A stretch of DNA of 43,628 nucleotides. It comes from Bacteroides sp. 519. Its GTDB lineage: Bacteria > Bacteroidota > Bacteroidia > Bacteroidales > Bacteroidaceae. Below, in pieces: positions 35,340 through 43,043 of this stretch. The notes beneath the pieces are model-generated. The model made no database searches. It worked only from the letters and a program-made list of their open reading frames with translations, and was not told where the DNA came from. The DNA lies in the NCBI RefSeq assembly GCF_010500955.1, contig NZ_QVMJ01000025.1, positions 1 to 43,628 on the forward strand, read 5' to 3'. The first letter of the stretch is position 1. Every line of letters starts with the position of its first letter. A program made the translations under genes and the position numbers.

Positions 35340-36103
35340 AGTAGTTCATTTATATTAAAAACAGGACCCTCAGTGCAAACACATTTATGCCCTTCAACTG
35401 TATTTTCTACACAACACAAGCAAGCACCTACGCCACAGGCCATTTTATTTTCCAAAGATACTTCACATGTAATATTATGTATTTTGGCATACTTGGCAAC
35501 AGCCATCATCATAGGTTTAGGGCCACAGGTATAGATTCTATCAAATTTAACAGCTGGCAATATGGAATGGTGGGTAACATATCCCTGTTCTCCATGTGTT
35601 CCATCTTCGGTAGTAGTATAAACATCTCCGTATTGCGAAAACTGATCCAACATTACAAGATCTTTTGCTTTGCGGGCACCTAATAAAAAAGTAGGATTAT
35701 ATCCCATACTCTTTAATTCTGCACCCAGAAAGAGCATCGGCGCAATTCCCACACCGCCACCAATCAGTAATAGTTTATCGGATTGATTTACGGGAAGGCT
35801 GAAACTGTTTCCGAGCGGCAATACAACATTAATAATGTTACCTTTGGCAGTTTTTGCTAACTGTTTGGTACCATCGCCTATGGTTTGAACCAGGAACCAG
35901 ACCTCATTAGCTGCTTTATCTACAAAATTAATGGAAATTGGGCGACGCAGAAAAGTTGTTGGTGAACCGTCTACCCGAAGTTCTGCAAATTGTCCGGGTT
36001 TCATTTCCGGTAGTGGTGCGGACGAAGTCATTTTCAATAATACATTCGTATCATTTAATCTGATATTCTCACTGACTACCAAATCTAAAATAAATTTTTT
36101 CAT
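35327..36103 (-). CDS. pyrK: Dihydroorotate dehydrogenase B, electron transfer subunit
   Basis: The protein has 258 residues. It has an FAD-binding module (RRPISI, 53-58), an NAD-binding module (GGGVGIAP, 115-122; CGPKPM, 193-198), and a C-terminal [2Fe-2S] site with C223, C228, C231 and C241 or C243 (MACGVGACLCC...KCVC). It forms the electron-transfer partner of PyrD. A -7 box is 33 bases upstream. The end of this gene overlaps the pyrD start. Confidence 0.96.
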   Translation of the reverse strand: MKKFILDLVVSENIRLNDTNVLLKMTSSAPLPEMKPGQFAELRVDGSPTTFLRRPISINFVDKAANEVWFLVQTIGDGTKQLAKTAKGNIINVVLPLGNSFSLPVNQSDKLLLIGGGVGIAPMLFLGAELKSMGYNPTFLLGARKAKDLVMLDQFSQYGDVYTTTEDGTHGEQGYVTHHSILPAVKFDRIYTCGPKPMMMAVAKYAKIHNITCEVSLENKMACGVGACLCCVENTVEGHKCVCTEGPVFNINELLWQI

Positions 36104-36135
36104 GTAACAGTAGAAGTGTATTTTGTATTCGGCTA

Positions 36136-36143
36136 CAAAGATA
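36136..36143 (-). promoter_or_regulatory. Bacteroidota -7 box for pyrK-pyrD
   Basis: On the minus strand this reads TATCTTTG, a full consensus match, ending 33 bases before the pyrK ATG. It lies just beyond the end of the XRE gene, so the two units are probably separate. Confidence 0.6.
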
Positions 36144-36164
36144 CATGATTAATTCTTAATCTGC

Positions 36165-36617
36165 CTATTTTTCACTTTTAAAGGTTTCATAGGTATTGTC
36201 ATCAAAGAAAATTCTTATTTCGGTGATTTTCTTTGTAGGCTTATCTACATACCTAATTTCCTGAATAACAGTTTCTTTAGGGGTGTTTACAGGGGTTTCT
36301 AAAGGCATTTCCTTGCGTTTTTCCGGAGCGTCCTGTACATTCACCGGTTTTGTAGGATTCTCATCGAACAATGAACGGTTAAAATCTTGCTGTGGCAACT
36401 TTTCTGATACCATTGTACCAGTACCATATAATAACCATTCAAGATTTACATAGGTGTACTTTTGGTGAATCTTCATTATCACATCTAAACTAGGATTATT
36501 CCTCCCGTTTAATATATGCGAAAGAGTAGATTGTTGAACTCCAATTGTTTCAGCAAACACACCAGAAGGAACTTTTTCCTTTTCAATAACTAATTTGATT
36601 CTATCCTTAATATCCAT
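36165..36617 (-). CDS. XRE-type HTH transcriptional regulator
   Basis: The protein has 150 residues with an N-terminal Cro/CI-type helix-turn-helix (about 4-62: FAETIGVQQSTLSHILNGRN, then PSLDVIMKI). A Pro/Glu/Thr-rich linker (about 75-120) follows, then a beta-strand C-terminal segment (IRYVDKPTKKITEIRIFFDD). Phage CI and plasmid regulators share the first domain, but here the context is chromosomal and no phage genes are present. The gene follows its own -7 box by 72 bases. Targets are unknown; the palindromic sites in the adjacent gene-free region are a candidate, which is speculation. Confidence 0.85.
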   Translation of the reverse strand: MDIKDRIKLVIEKEKVPSGVFAETIGVQQSTLSHILNGRNNPSLDVIMKIHQKYTYVNLEWLLYGTGTMVSEKLPQQDFNRSLFDENPTKPVNVQDAPEKRKEMPLETPVNTPKETVIQEIRYVDKPTKKITEIRIFFDDNTYETFKSEK

Positions 36618-36688
36618 ATTACATTTCTATTATATAGGATTGTATTTAGGTGAATTACAATAATAAAACACGATAATGTCAGAGATTA

Positions 36689-36696
36689 CAAAAGTA
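36689..36696 (-). promoter_or_regulatory. Bacteroidota -7 box for the XRE regulator
   Basis: On the minus strand this reads TACTTTTG, a full consensus match, 72 bases before the ATG. The leader between them shows no motif I recognise. Confidence 0.5.
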
Positions 36697-36996
36697 ACAA
36701 AATAAAATCATATATCAAAATTACAAAAATAATGTACTACAGATGTGTGAAGTACACAAACGTAAACGTTGTTATAACAAACCAATAATACATTAATAAT
36801 ATTGCAATTATAGTGTTGAATTAACCATGGAGATATTATCGGTAATTCTCTCATAATTAATAATATATACATGTTTAAAGAGGGATATTTCAGTGAATTC
36901 ACATAAATCCACTCATAAGATTAGCTGCTTTAGGGTTTAAGTCTAATGCTAGACTATTATAGTACAGAGAAACAGCTATTTAGATGGTAGCGAAAC

Positions 36997-37025
36997 GAAA
37001 GTTAATATTGGCAGTATTAACTTTC
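36997..37025. repeat. Perfect 11-bp hairpin
   Basis: GAAAGTTAATA (36997-37007) pairs with TATTAACTTTC (37015-37025) around TTGGCAG. It has no coding context. Confidence 0.7.
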
Positions 37026-37177
37026 TAATATTTACATTTATAGATAATACAATTGTGACTGAGTATCTGGGATACGGTTTGATATTATACAAGAATAATA
37101 TACTATGGTGTTATCAGTTGTTTTACACCATATACATTTGTATACTATTGTAAAATTACAGATGTATATAAAGCTGG

Positions 37178-37201
37178 GGGTACTCCTATCCTACCCTTTT
37201 T
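37178..37201 (+). terminator. Possible small terminator
   Basis: GGGTA (37178-37182) pairs with TACCC (37192-37196), followed by five T. The stem is only five base pairs, so a real terminator is uncertain. Confidence 0.3.
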
Positions 37202-37326
37202 ACAGATCTACATATAGTAGTAATATTTGGGGTTTTACATTTTGAATATTGAATAGAAATATATAGAACTGCACGTTTATTGGCTGCACATATTCAGAAA
37301 GATACCATTCATTAATAAACGGTACA

Positions 37327-37436
37327 CGCTGTAGGGGCATCCCTTGTGGGTGCCCTGATTATTATTTGCAATGTATCCTATGTATATTAACCATGCGCTA
37401 TACATCAGGGCACCCACAAGGGATGCCCCTACAGCG
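37327..37436. repeat. Perfect 32-bp inverted repeat (GTAGGGGCATCCCT family)
   Basis: Arms 37327-37358 and 37405-37436 are perfect complements of 32 bases, with a 46-base centre. The same GTAGGGGCATCCCT sequence recurs in a partial copy at 37683-37733. The upstream flank (CATTAATAAAC at 37310) is shared by both copies, so the repeated unit extends beyond the arm. Confidence 0.9.
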
Positions 37437-37666
37437 TTATCGTTTTAGCTCAGCCAAACCGAAATTGTAAGATATCAATCTATACTATCATTATACATTT
37501 GTAATAACAATATGCTATAGCATTAATATTAGTGTATTTTACCTGTCGGTTAGGCATTACATTTAGTATTACATCTGTAATAACACTGTTTATTCGAAGC
37601 ATTTCACTCTTCTTTCTCTCACTTAAATCATATTCACAAATGTAATTTGTTGGCAAGATGCAGAAC

Positions 37667-37733
37667 ATTAATAAACGATACACGCTGTAGGGGCATCCCT
37701 ATATTCCATGCGGCATACATCAGAGGATGCCCC
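37667..37733. repeat. Degenerate partial copy of the GTAGGGGCATCCCT repeat
   Basis: The copy starts with CATTAATAAACGATACACG at 37667 and has a short arm 37683-37700 facing GGATGCCCC at 37725-37733, but lacks most of the inner arm. It appears to be a decayed or deleted relative of the element at 37310-37436. Confidence 0.75.
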
Positions 37734-37933
37734 AAACAATAAACAATAAAGGGGATTTTTCTTTAGAATTTCCGGTCAACAGTTCAGCTTCTCAGAAAAA
37801 ACAAATTCTGAAAGATTGCCAAATTGCATAACCTAATTATAATCAGTAAGTTATTTCGTTTTTTAGTAAACCTTTTTCAGTTCATTCTAGCACAGAATAC
37901 GCTTTATTTGCTATTTTGCGTTGAATAAAAGAA

Positions 37934-38953
37934 TTAATGTAGAATTTTAAATACTAGTTCGCGTAATATATCTCCTGTGCTGGCAGATGAATTATCTACA
38001 CCTTTAGATTTTGCATCAGCATATCGTATTTCACCAATAATTTCCATGGTCTTTACTCCGTTAAATTTTCTCATCGCTACAAGATATTCACGTGCTTGCC
38101 AAGGTGTTCTTAATCCTAACATGGTTGCTACGCCTTGTTCTGTTTTTTCTGGTGCATAATATGCAAGCATCAAATTAGAGAAAAAACCAAATAAAAGAGA
38201 AAGAGTCATCTGAATTGGATTCGTCTTTGGATTCTCCTCAAAATACTTTATTATTTTATTTGCACGCAGAACATCTTTTTCTACAATGGCGCTTCGCAAC
38301 TCAAAATTATTATAGTCTTTACTGATTCCTATATTTTTTTCAATCAGATCCGGTGTTACTCGGGATTGTCCTACTGGAAGTGTAATAATCAACTTATCTA
38401 ACTCGCCTGTTAGTCTGCTTAAATCTGTTCCAACAAAATCTGCAATCATGGCAACAGATTTAGAATCTATGTCTACATCCTTTTGCTTTAAATAAGAAGT
38501 TATGAATTGCGGCAATTGAGCTTCTTTTATTTTCTTCGAGTCAAACAGAATTCCTCTTTTTTCTATTTCGGCAGCCAGTTTTTTCCGACGGTCCAAAACT
38601 CCATGTTTATGGCATAATACAAGTATGGTAGATTCGAGCGGTTTTTGCAGATAAAAAGAAAGTTCGTCCATGTTTCGCATAGATTGTGCTTCTTTTACTA
38701 CCACAACCTGAAACCTGGACATCATAGGATAACGTTTGGCCGAATTGATAACTGTAGAAATATTCGTATCCATACCGTATAGCAAAGTTAAGTTGAATTC
38801 TTTTTCTTCTTCAGTTAGAATATTATCTGTAATATAGTCTGCAATTTTATCTATGTAATAAGATTCCTCGCCCATCAAATAATAAACCGGATAGTACTTA
38901 CCAGCTTTCAGTTCCTTGAAAATCTCATCGAATGTTATTTCTTTCTTTGCCAT
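37934..38953 (-). CDS. holA: DNA polymerase III subunit delta
   Basis: The protein has 339 residues. The family shape is visible: N-terminal region with YPVYYLMGEESYYIDKIADYI (clamp-loader delta), then a AAA+-like core with VVVVKEAQSM and a C-terminal helical domain with FELRSAIVEKDVLRANKI and ending REYLVAMRKFNG...RELVFKILH. Delta opens the sliding clamp for loading. The reading frame extends to a TTG at 38977 inside amn, but the first ATG, 38953, starts the normal MAKKEITFDEIF, so I use it. It lies 17 bases after the amn stop and is probably co-transcribed with it. Confidence 0.93.
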   Translation of the reverse strand: MAKKEITFDEIFKELKAGKYYPVYYLMGEESYYIDKIADYITDNILTEEEKEFNLTLLYGMDTNISTVINSAKRYPMMSRFQVVVVKEAQSMRNMDELSFYLQKPLESTILVLCHKHGVLDRRKKLAAEIEKRGILFDSKKIKEAQLPQFITSYLKQKDVDIDSKSVAMIADFVGTDLSRLTGELDKLIITLPVGQSRVTPDLIEKNIGISKDYNNFELRSAIVEKDVLRANKIIKYFEENPKTNPIQMTLSLLFGFFSNLMLAYYAPEKTEQGVATMLGLRTPWQAREYLVAMRKFNGVKTMEIIGEIRYADAKSKGVDNSSASTGDILRELVFKILH

Positions 38954-38970
38954 AAAAAATAAGTTTTGAG

Positions 38971-39747
38971 TTACCAATCAAATTTCAGATGCTTAACTGT
39001 TTTTTGTTCATCAATAATCATTCGCAGAGAATTAATTCCCATTTTCACATGCTCTTTCACATACATTTGTGTAACTTGATTGTCGCTCTTGTCGGTTTTT
39101 ACACCCTCCGGAATCATGGGCTGATCAGACACTAATAGCAGTGCACCTGTAGGAATGTGATTAGCAAATCCTACACTGAATAATGTTGCAGTTTCCATAT
39201 CTACAGCCATAGCGCGGGTTGTTCGCAGATAAGTTTTGAAATTCTCGTCGTGTTCCCAGATCCTGCGGTTTGTTGTGTATACAGTCCCCGTCCAATAATC
39301 GAGACCGTAATCTCGGATGGCTGATGAAACTGCACGTTGTAACATAAATGCCGGGAGCGACGGAACTTCGGGTGGGAAATAGTCGTTAGAAGTACCTTCT
39401 CCACGAATTGCAGCAATGGGTAAAATTAAATCTCCGAGATGTAATTTCGAATCGATTCCACCACATTTACCCAGGAATAAACAGGCCTTGGGTTTTATAG
39501 CACCAAGAAGATCCATTATAATTGCAGCATTAGGACTACCCATTCCAAAATTAATAATAGTCATGCCATTGGCGCTGGCCGAAATCATATTGGCATCTCT
39601 CCCCATAACAGGAACACCAAATTCTTCTGCAAATATTTCTACATAATTGGTAAAGTTGGTAAGTAGTATGTATTTCTCAAAATCCTCCAGACTTCGTTTG
39701 GTATAACGCGGTAGCCAGTTTGCTACTATTTCCTTCTTTGTTTTCAT
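38971..39747 (-). CDS. amn: AMP nucleosidase, short form
   Basis: The protein has 258 residues and is a phosphorylase-fold protein. It has the ligand-binding segments MGSPNAAIIMD, LGKCGGIDSKLHLGD (near 91-106) and the catalytic-site stretch AVDMETATLF, followed by VSDQPM. These match the C-terminal catalytic domain of AMP nucleosidase. The extra N-terminal domain of E. coli Amn (about 480 residues) is missing, which is normal in Bacteroidota. It would hydrolyse AMP to adenine and ribose 5-phosphate. Its -7 box lies 48 bases upstream, facing the divergent nuclease-fold gene. A broader nucleoside phosphorylase activity cannot be excluded. Confidence 0.9.
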   Translation of the reverse strand: MKTKKEIVANWLPRYTKRSLEDFEKYILLTNFTNYVEIFAEEFGVPVMGRDANMISASANGMTIINFGMGSPNAAIIMDLLGAIKPKACLFLGKCGGIDSKLHLGDLILPIAAIRGEGTSNDYFPPEVPSLPAFMLQRAVSSAIRDYGLDYWTGTVYTTNRRIWEHDENFKTYLRTTRAMAVDMETATLFSVGFANHIPTGALLLVSDQPMIPEGVKTDKSDNQVTQMYVKEHVKMGINSLRMIIDEQKTVKHLKFDW

Positions 39748-39757
39748 GATAAACTAT

Positions 39758-39765
39758 TAAATTTG
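39758..39765 (+). promoter_or_regulatory. Bacteroidota -7 box for the HsdR-N-type gene
   Basis: TAAATTTG is a full consensus match 41 bases before the ATG. It overlaps in space with the opposite-facing amn promoter at 39795-39802, so the two promoters are interleaved. Confidence 0.5.
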
Positions 39766-39794
39766 CGTTTCTTTTTCGAAACTTATTTAATCTA

Positions 39795-39802
39795 CAAAAA
39801 TA
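39795..39802 (-). promoter_or_regulatory. Bacteroidota -7 box for amn-holA
   Basis: On the minus strand this reads TATTTTTG, a full match, 48 bases before the amn ATG. It lies directly in front of the plus-strand start codon at 39807. Confidence 0.5.
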
Positions 39803-39806
39803 GTAA

Positions 39807-40256
39807 ATGTTATCATTAAACCTGCCTGCTTTTGAAAGTAAAATAGTGAGTAAAGATGGTAAAAGAGTTATCTTCGATATTATCCGTAAACGATATGTTG
39901 CCTTGACACCAGAGGAATGGGTTCGGCAACACTTTGTACATTACCTGATTAATCATAAAGGATATCCGGCAAGTTTAATGGCAAACGAAGTAAACCTGAA
40001 ATTAAATGCAACAGCCAAACGTTGCGATACCGTACTCTATAACCGTGATCTGTCGGCTAAACTAATATTGGAATACAAGGCTCCGCATATTGAAATCACA
40101 CAAGCGGTTTTCGATCAGATAACCCGTTACAATATGGTATTGCGTGTTGATTATCTTATTGTAAGTAATGGTATACAGCATTATTGCTGCAAAATGAATT
40201 ATGTAGACCAATCTTATATTTTTCTTCAGGACATCCCCGAATATTCAAAGTTATAA
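39807..40256 (+). CDS. Orphan HsdR N-terminal-domain-like PD-(D/E)xK protein
   Basis: This 149-residue protein matches the type I restriction R-subunit N-terminal family (HSDR_N_2). A nuclease-like core is visible: RCDTVLYNR (D74), then LILEYKAP with E89 and K91, and Q104 in VFDQITRYN, a PD-(D/E)xK set. There are no helicase motifs, no modification or specificity genes, and the length is far below HsdR, so it is a single-domain protein and not part of a restriction locus here. Similar orphans are common in Bacteroidota beside holA. Whether it cuts DNA is unknown. It is divergent from amn and 33 bases upstream of the MATE gene. Confidence 0.82.
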   Translation: MLSLNLPAFESKIVSKDGKRVIFDIIRKRYVALTPEEWVRQHFVHYLINHKGYPASLMANEVNLKLNATAKRCDTVLYNRDLSAKLILEYKAPHIEITQAVFDQITRYNMVLRVDYLIVSNGIQHYCCKMNYVDQSYIFLQDIPEYSKL

Positions 40257-40273
40257 AATCGTGTAATTTTAGT

Positions 40274-40281
40274 TACCTTTG
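40274..40281 (+). promoter_or_regulatory. Bacteroidota -7 box for the MATE gene
   Basis: TACCTTTG is a full consensus match that ends only 8 bases before the ATG. The transcript would therefore start at or within a few bases of the start codon. Confidence 0.55.
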
Positions 40282-40289
40282 TCGGCATT

Positions 40290-41627
40290 ATGCAAGGTAT
40301 TAGAAATCTAACAACAGGCCCCATCCGCAAACAGTTGTTTAAACTGGCAATGCCAATAATGGCAACTTCATTTATTCAGATGGCATATAGTTTAACTGAT
40401 ATGGCTTGGGTGGGTCGTATAGGTAGCGAAGCTGTAGCAGCAATTGGTTCCGTTGGAATTTTAACATGGATGTCGGCCTCTATTTCTTTACTCAACAAAA
40501 TCGGTTCGGAAGTAAGCGTGGCACAATCCATAGGTGCACAAAATAATGAAGATGCTAAATGCTTTGCCTCCCACAACATTACAATAGCCTTGATTATTTC
40601 GGTGTGCTGGGGAAGTATCCTTTTTTGCTTAGCTAATGAAATTATAGGAATCTATAAACTGAATGCCGATATTAGCAGAGATGCAGTAAGCTATCTGCGA
40701 ATTATAGCTACTGCATTACCTTTTGTGTTTATGTCGGCCGCATTTACCGGAATTTACAACGCCTCAGGCCGAAGCACGATTCCTTTTTTTATAAGTGGTA
40801 CGGGGTTGATTTTTAACATGATACTTGACCCCCTCTTTATCTTTGGTTTAAATCTTGGAGTACAGGGAGCAGCATATGCTACCTGGCTTTCGCAAGCAAC
40901 GGTTTTCTTGTTGTTTGTTTATCAACTGAAAATTAAAAATGCCCTCTTAGGAGGTTTTCCCTTTATTACTAAACTAAAAAAGCGATATTCTCAACGGATT
41001 TTCAAACTAGGTCTTCCAGTAGCTGCATTTAATACATTATTCGCCTTTGTTAATATGTTCTTGGGGCGTACAGCAACCGAGCAAGGCGGACATATCGGTT
41101 TAATGTCTTTAACTACCGGCGGACAAATTGAAGCCATCACCTGGAATACCTCTCAAGGTTTCTCAACGGCTTTGGGTGCATTCATTGCACAAAATTATGC
41201 TGCCCGAAAAACAACTCGGGTAATCAAAGCCTGGCAAACAACACTCTGGATGACATTTACTTTCGGAGTTTTTTGTACGCTCCTTTTTGTTTTTATGGGA
41301 AACGAAATATTCTCTCTTTTTGTACCCGAGCCCGAAGCCTACATTGCCGGAGGGATATATTTGCGGATAATGGGTTATTCGCAGTTGTTCATGATGCTCG
41401 AAATCACTACTCAAGGCGTATTTTACGGAATTGGCCGTACGCTTCCGCCAGCAATAATAAGTGTTGTTTGCAATTATTCCAGAATTCCACTGGCCATATA
41501 CTTTGCTCATCGGGGAATGGGTGTCGAGGGTATTTGGTGGGCCATTAGTTTAACCAGTATTGCAAAGGGAATAATTCTGGCTTCCTGGTTTGCTATCATA
41601 AAAAACAAAGTGCTTCCACAAGAGTAA
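40290..41627 (+). CDS. MATE family efflux transporter
   Basis: This 445-residue integral membrane protein has about 12 hydrophobic segments and the usual N-terminal LTTGPIRKQLFKLAMPIMATSF opening, IGTEAV-like VGRIGSEAVAAIG, and the second-half repeat. MATE proteins export drugs or metabolites with Na+ or H+ coupling; the substrate here cannot be told from sequence. The -7 box is 8 bases before the ATG, suggesting a leaderless or nearly leaderless message. The gene stands alone after the HsdR-N gene and before a repeat. Confidence 0.93.
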   Translation: MQGIRNLTTGPIRKQLFKLAMPIMATSFIQMAYSLTDMAWVGRIGSEAVAAIGSVGILTWMSASISLLNKIGSEVSVAQSIGAQNNEDAKCFASHNITIALIISVCWGSILFCLANEIIGIYKLNADISRDAVSYLRIIATALPFVFMSAAFTGIYNASGRSTIPFFISGTGLIFNMILDPLFIFGLNLGVQGAAYATWLSQATVFLLFVYQLKIKNALLGGFPFITKLKKRYSQRIFKLGLPVAAFNTLFAFVNMFLGRTATEQGGHIGLMSLTTGGQIEAITWNTSQGFSTALGAFIAQNYAARKTTRVIKAWQTTLWMTFTFGVFCTLLFVFMGNEIFSLFVPEPEAYIAGGIYLRIMGYSQLFMMLEITTQGVFYGIGRTLPPAIISVVCNYSRIPLAIYFAHRGMGVEGIWWAISLTSIAKGIILASWFAIIKNKVLPQE

Positions 41628-41695
41628 TTAATCACTGCTTAACCCGAATTATTCATACTCGTTCAAATCAGAGGAGGAAATGAAGGAATTGTACG

Positions 41696-41793
41696 ATTTC
41701 ACCACAGAGTTCACAGAGTTACACAGAGTTCTAAATACGATGCCGCATGGAAGTTTAAAACTCTGTGTAATTCTGTGAACTCTGTGGTGAAAT
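41696..41793. repeat. 35-bp inverted repeat (CACAGAGTT words)
   Basis: Arms 41696-41730 and 41759-41793 are complementary with one mismatch. The arm is itself three tandem CACAGAGTT-like words at about 10-base spacing. It lies about 70 bases after the MATE stop and could act as its transcription end by stem formation, though there is no T tract. Confidence 0.88.
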
Positions 41794-41822
41794 ACTAACC
41801 GAACCAGACGAGTATGATAAAG

Positions 41823-41865
41823 CTTTAACTCCTAGCAAAGCGATAACTCCTTCCATTCTATAGTA
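41823..41865 (+). repeat. Terminal-type inverted repeat, left copy
   Basis: This 43-base segment is the reverse complement of 43243-43285 with two mismatches. The pair flanks the OmpA-like gene and arrays B and C. It shares its TAACTCCTTCCATTCT core with the copy at 424-468. Confidence 0.85.
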
Positions 41866-41967
41866 TGAATAATGTAGGTTAAAACAATTTTCGCTTGGGA
41901 TTATAAACATTAAACGAATATTTAGCATTTTTTTATGTTAAAATTTCAATTCTTGTTAACCAAAATG

Positions 41968-41975
41968 TACCTTTG
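41968..41975 (+). promoter_or_regulatory. Bacteroidota -7 box for the OmpA-like lipoprotein
   Basis: TACCTTTG is a full consensus match, about 57 bases before the ATG. The segment between contains no obvious hairpin. Confidence 0.6.
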
Positions 41976-42032
41976 TATTGTTATATCGACGACTAATTTA
42001 TTATTTACTTAAAGAATTAAAATTTGTAAGAG

Positions 42033-42707
42033 ATGAAAAAGATTAAATTTATGGCTTTATTTTTAAGCCTAACCTTAATTATGGCAGGATGTAATTCCAG
42101 CAATACTGTAAAGGGTGGCGCAATTGGCGCAGGATCGGGTGCAGCAATTGGAGCTGGCTTGGGTGCAATTTTTGGTAAAGGTAAAGGTGCTGCAATTGGT
42201 GCAGCTATTGGTACTGCCGTTGGTGGAACTGCCGGAGCTATTATCGGTAACAAAATGGATAAGAAAGCAGCCGAAGCTGCTAAGATAAAAGGTGCAGAGG
42301 TAGAAAAAATCAAGGATGCAAACAATCTTGATGCAGTAAAAGTAACATTTAACTCTGGTATTTTATTTGGTTTCAACTCATCTGCTTTGAGCGAAAGTTC
42401 AAAAACCTCACTTCGCGATTTTGCTAATGTATTGAAAGAAGATCCTACTCTCGACATTACTATTGTTGGCCATACTGATAAAGTAGGTACTTATGATGCA
42501 AACCAAAAGGTTTCTAATCAACGTGCACAGTCTGTTAGTAACTATTTAATTTCTAATGGTGTATTGCCAGCTCAGTTAAAAGCAGTTACAGGTGTAGGAT
42601 ACGATCAGTATGACGAATCAGTATCTGCCGAACAAAACAGACGTGTAGAAGTTTTCATGTATGCTAGCGAACAAATGATTAGAGATGCAGAAGCTTCTGC
42701 ACAATAA
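42033..42707 (+). CDS. Glycine-zipper OmpA-like lipoprotein
   Basis: This 224-residue protein has a lipoprotein signal with lipobox IMAGC (C20). A glycine-zipper region (about 28-72) follows, with repeats of GAAIGAGLGAI and GTAVGGTAGAIIG. A C-terminal OmpA domain (about 105-215) has VGHTDKVGTYDANQKVSNQRA, including the aspartate of GHTD and the arginine of NQRA used for peptidoglycan contact, and ends QNRRVEVFMYA. The product should be anchored to the outer membrane by lipid and to the wall by the OmpA domain. A clear terminator follows. It lies between inverted repeats 41823-41865 and 43243-43285. Confidence 0.93.
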   Translation: MKKIKFMALFLSLTLIMAGCNSSNTVKGGAIGAGSGAAIGAGLGAIFGKGKGAAIGAAIGTAVGGTAGAIIGNKMDKKAAEAAKIKGAEVEKIKDANNLDAVKVTFNSGILFGFNSSALSESSKTSLRDFANVLKEDPTLDITIVGHTDKVGTYDANQKVSNQRAQSVSNYLISNGVLPAQLKAVTGVGYDQYDESVSAEQNRRVEVFMYASEQMIRDAEASAQ

Positions 42708-42729
42708 AAGTTCAAATTATACTCTATAC

Positions 42730-42764
42730 AAAAAGCTCCATTTGCAAAACAGATGGGGCTTTTT
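42730..42764 (+). terminator. Terminator after the OmpA-like gene
   Basis: AAAAAGCTCCAT (42730-42741) pairs with ATGGGGCTTTTT (42753-42764) with one G-U pair. The T tract is part of the stem. Confidence 0.88.
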
Positions 42765-42938
42765 AGTTTCTATCACTTCGATGCCTTCTCCTTGTTTGTT
42801 TTGAACAATAAAAAAACTTGCTAAAACAACACCGTATGTTTAGTAGTTTTACGACCCCCAAAAACAACAAAAATGGAAATTCAACCTCTTTACCACCCTC
42901 CATACGTGCTGTAGGGCCGATTTTATTGTCAATTTTCA

Positions 42939-43043
42939 AAATGCTGCATTTCGCATTGATGAAATGCTGCATTTCGTTTAATCAAAATGCTGCATTTTGA
43001 AAGTGTGAAATGCAGCATTTTGAAATAGCGTTTTGCTGCATGT
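42939..43043. repeat. Array B: five AAATGCTGCATTT palindromes at exact 23-bp period
   Basis: 13-base palindromes begin at 42939, 42962, 42985, 43008 and 43031, with 10-base spacers of differing sequence. Copies 1-3 are identical (AAATGCTGCATTT), copy 4 carries the reverse-complement centre (TGCAGC), and copy 5 is degenerate. The spacing is exactly 23 bases throughout, as in array A. Confidence 0.93.

Larger units (their letters stand above)
37133..37644. repeat. Five scattered TACANNTGTA palindromes
   Basis: TACATTTGTA is at 37133-37142 and 37494-37503, TACAGATGTA at 37157-37166, TACATCTGTA at 37570-37579, and the half-changed CACAAATGTA at 37635-37644. The first two are 24 bases apart, the others irregular. 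They could be operator sites or chance in AT-rich DNA. Confidence 0.45.
36618..37933. other. 1.3-kb gene-free AT-rich region with hairpins and repeats
   Basis: No protein gene is credible; the open frames are short, low-complexity and repeat-derived. The region contains several hairpins (36941-36954, 36997-37025, 37104-37132), a possible small terminator (37178-37201), TACANNTGTA palindromes, and two copies of a GTAGGGGCATCCCT repeat. Its left end is the XRE gene promoter; its right end is downstream of holA. Confidence 0.8.
41628..42032. other. Gene-free region before the OmpA-like gene
   Basis: This 405-base stretch contains a long inverted repeat (41696-41793), one copy of the dispersed TAACTCCT repeat (41823-41865) and the OmpA-like promoter. 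No gene is seen. Confidence 0.8.

Noticed and set aside
36165..36617. Prophage repressor
   Set aside because: No integrase, phage structural genes or attachment sites surround the XRE gene.
36708..37683. Short minus-strand ORFs in the gene-free region
   Set aside because: Composition is AT-driven with no start context or family, and one runs into the repeat at 37667.
39807..40256. Type I restriction-modification locus
   Set aside because: Only the R-subunit N-terminal domain is present; hsdM, hsdS and the helicase domain are missing.
42818..43000. 60-codon ORF over array B
   Set aside because: Its C-terminal half is only the translated palindrome repeats, so it is a by-product of the array.
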